The notes under the pieces were generated by a model, which worked only from the letters and a program-made list of their open reading frames with translations, had not been told where the DNA came from and searched no databases. The translations under genes were made by a program, and so were the position numbers. Positions 62,788 to 64,000 of a DNA stretch of 64,000 nucleotides are shown one piece after another (positions within the stretch are counted from its first letter, which is position 1; every line of letters begins with the position of its first letter). The DNA is from Nissolia schottii. Lineage: Eukaryota > Streptophyta > Magnoliopsida > Fabales > Fabaceae. The stretch lies in NCBI GenBank assembly GCA_003254905.1, contig QANU01015964.1, positions 14,710 through 78,709 on the forward strand, read 5' to 3'.

Positions 62788-64000
62788 TGAGTTTTCTTCG
62801 CATTTTCTCTCCAAATTCCATCGATTCTTCTCCATCACGATCACAAGTTTCTGGTTCTACTCCTTCTTGGTGTGATTTTTCAGAAAACTCTTGAACCTTC
62901 ATTCGGTTCCTGATTTTTTCTGAAAAATTTGAGAAGCATTAAGGTAGTTTCACCTTAATTCTCAGGTTCTTGATTGTTTTTCATTGAGTTCCTTTGAGGA
63001 TTTCATTGTCACTGCCACTCAATTAATTAACTGGATCCCTGCCAAAATTCTGCAGTATCAGTCCCCCTATCAGAAACTGTATGCAAAGGTGCCCCCATAT
63101 GAATCATTAAGAGTGTTTGGTTGCTTATGTTTTGCTTCCACTCTTGCAGCTCACAGAACAAAATTCCAACCAAGGGCAGTGGCTGCAGTGTTTGTTGGCT
63201 ATCCTAGTGGCTATAAGGGCTATAAGTTGTATGATCTTAAATCCAGGGAATTTTTATTTCAAGGGATGTAGTTTTTCATGAAACTACTTTTCCTTTTCAT
63301 TTGAACTCTGCCGCTGCTGTGACAAATCCTTTTCCTGAAGCTGTTATTCCATTGCCTCAGCAGGACATTAATGTTCAACAGTATCCTCAACAGCTCCCTG
63401 TTGTTATGCCCTCTGATCCTCCACTGAGAAGATCCACAAGACAATCCAGAATGCCTCAGTATCTGTCTCAGTACCACTGTAATTCTGCTTCTGATTCTCA
63501 TCCCATTTCTAATCATTTTTCTTATGATCGGTTTCAGTATTCTTATCAACAATTTGTAATGCAAGTGGCTGCTATTCCTGAGCCAAGTTTCTATCACCAA
63601 GTTGATTCTTTTCCTGAATGGAGACAAGCCATGAAAGAAGAAATTGATGCTATGGAATCAAATGATACTTGGGATCTAGTGCCTTTACCTGAAGGTAAGC
63701 ATAAAATTGGATGTAGATGGGTCTACAAAATCAAATACAAAGCTGATAGGAGCATTGATATATACGAGGCTAGATTGGTGGCTAAGGGATATACACAACA
63801 AGATGGAATTGATTTCCAGGACACATTTTCTCTTGTAGCAAAGCTGATCTCAGTCAGAATTCTGCTCACCATCGCTGCCATCAAAGGTTGGCATTTCTTG
63901 CAATTAGACATTAATAATGTTTTTCTAAATGGAGACCTTGTGGAGAAAGTTTACATGGAAAAGCCTTTAGGCTATCATAGAGAAGGGGGAGCACCTAGTA

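Larger units (their letters stand above)
62426..64000 (+). mobile_element. Ty1/copia retrotransposon fossil, runs off the window
   Basis: Parts seen in order: 5' LTR (62426-62777); a primer-binding site TGGTATCAGA (62778-62787) complementary to initiator methionine tRNA, as usual in plant copia; sequence of the integrase C-terminal region (LRVFGCLCFAS, then VFVGYPSGYKGYKLYD) at about 63000-63270; and the start of reverse transcriptase (WRQAMKEEIDAM, then GCRWVYKIKYKA) from about 63615 to the window edge. A recognisable gag-protease part was not seen. The copy is broken. The 3' LTR, if any, lies outside, so age cannot be estimated. Confidence 0.9.

Overview
The window is nuclear DNA of a flowering plant, and the gene structures and protein sequences point to a eudicot. 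Genes have short exons, AT-rich introns with GT-AG ends, long AT-rich intergenic stretches and many small transposons. The HOP co-chaperone and the MULE-type repeat ends look legume-like to me, but that is recollection and not a demonstrated placement. One ambiguous base (N) sits at 36444. No operon, CRISPR array or bacterial feature is present.

Nine host genes can be supported. From left to right they are: an intronless calmodulin-like protein of the CML13/14 type (1406-1849, +); ribosomal protein uS15/RPS13 in five exons (5975-7337, +); an intronless membrane-anchored UDP-glucuronate 4-epimerase (8367-9716, -); a two-exon BED/DUF659/hAT-dimerisation protein that looks like a domesticated transposase (10715-13244, -); an R2R3-MYB of the MYB20/43/42/85 type (17516-19166, -); an eight-exon coiled-coil protein with a plastid-like N-terminus (40203-41855, +); a small invertase/pectin methylesterase inhibitor-like protein (43440-44036, +); the Hsp70-Hsp90 organising protein HOP/STI1 in seven exons (48441-51584, -); and a nine-exon vacuolar processing enzyme (54183-57502, +). 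All multi-exon models were assembled by hand, and reading phase closes at every junction.

The rest is mostly repeat-derived. 23.5-24 kb holds a tandem array of imperfect hairpins. 24.8-26.3 kb is a 5'-truncated LINE with a clean 15-bp target duplication. 29.1-35.8 kb is a nested structure: an old solo LTR of about 3 kb (minus), split by a second solo LTR of the same family (plus), which is itself split by a hAT-like non-autonomous element lying in a TG microsatellite. Long-TIR MULE-like elements with 9-bp target duplications lie at 37.4-37.8 kb and 45.5-46.8 kb. A Stowaway-like foldback element lies at 20.5 kb, and a Ty1/copia fossil runs off the right edge from 62.4 kb.

The genes are ordinary, mutually unrelated housekeeping and cell-wall/vacuole genes and do not form a pathway cluster. 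MYB, epimerase and PMEI could all touch wall biology, but their adjacency is not evidence of that. I found no convincing new biological system. The best leads are the nested solo LTRs, the BED/hAT gene whose CxxH position reads CAAS, a probable GC-AG intron in HOP, the hairpin array, an 18-bp minisatellite that stays open as an acidic peptide, and the possible gene-capture MULE.
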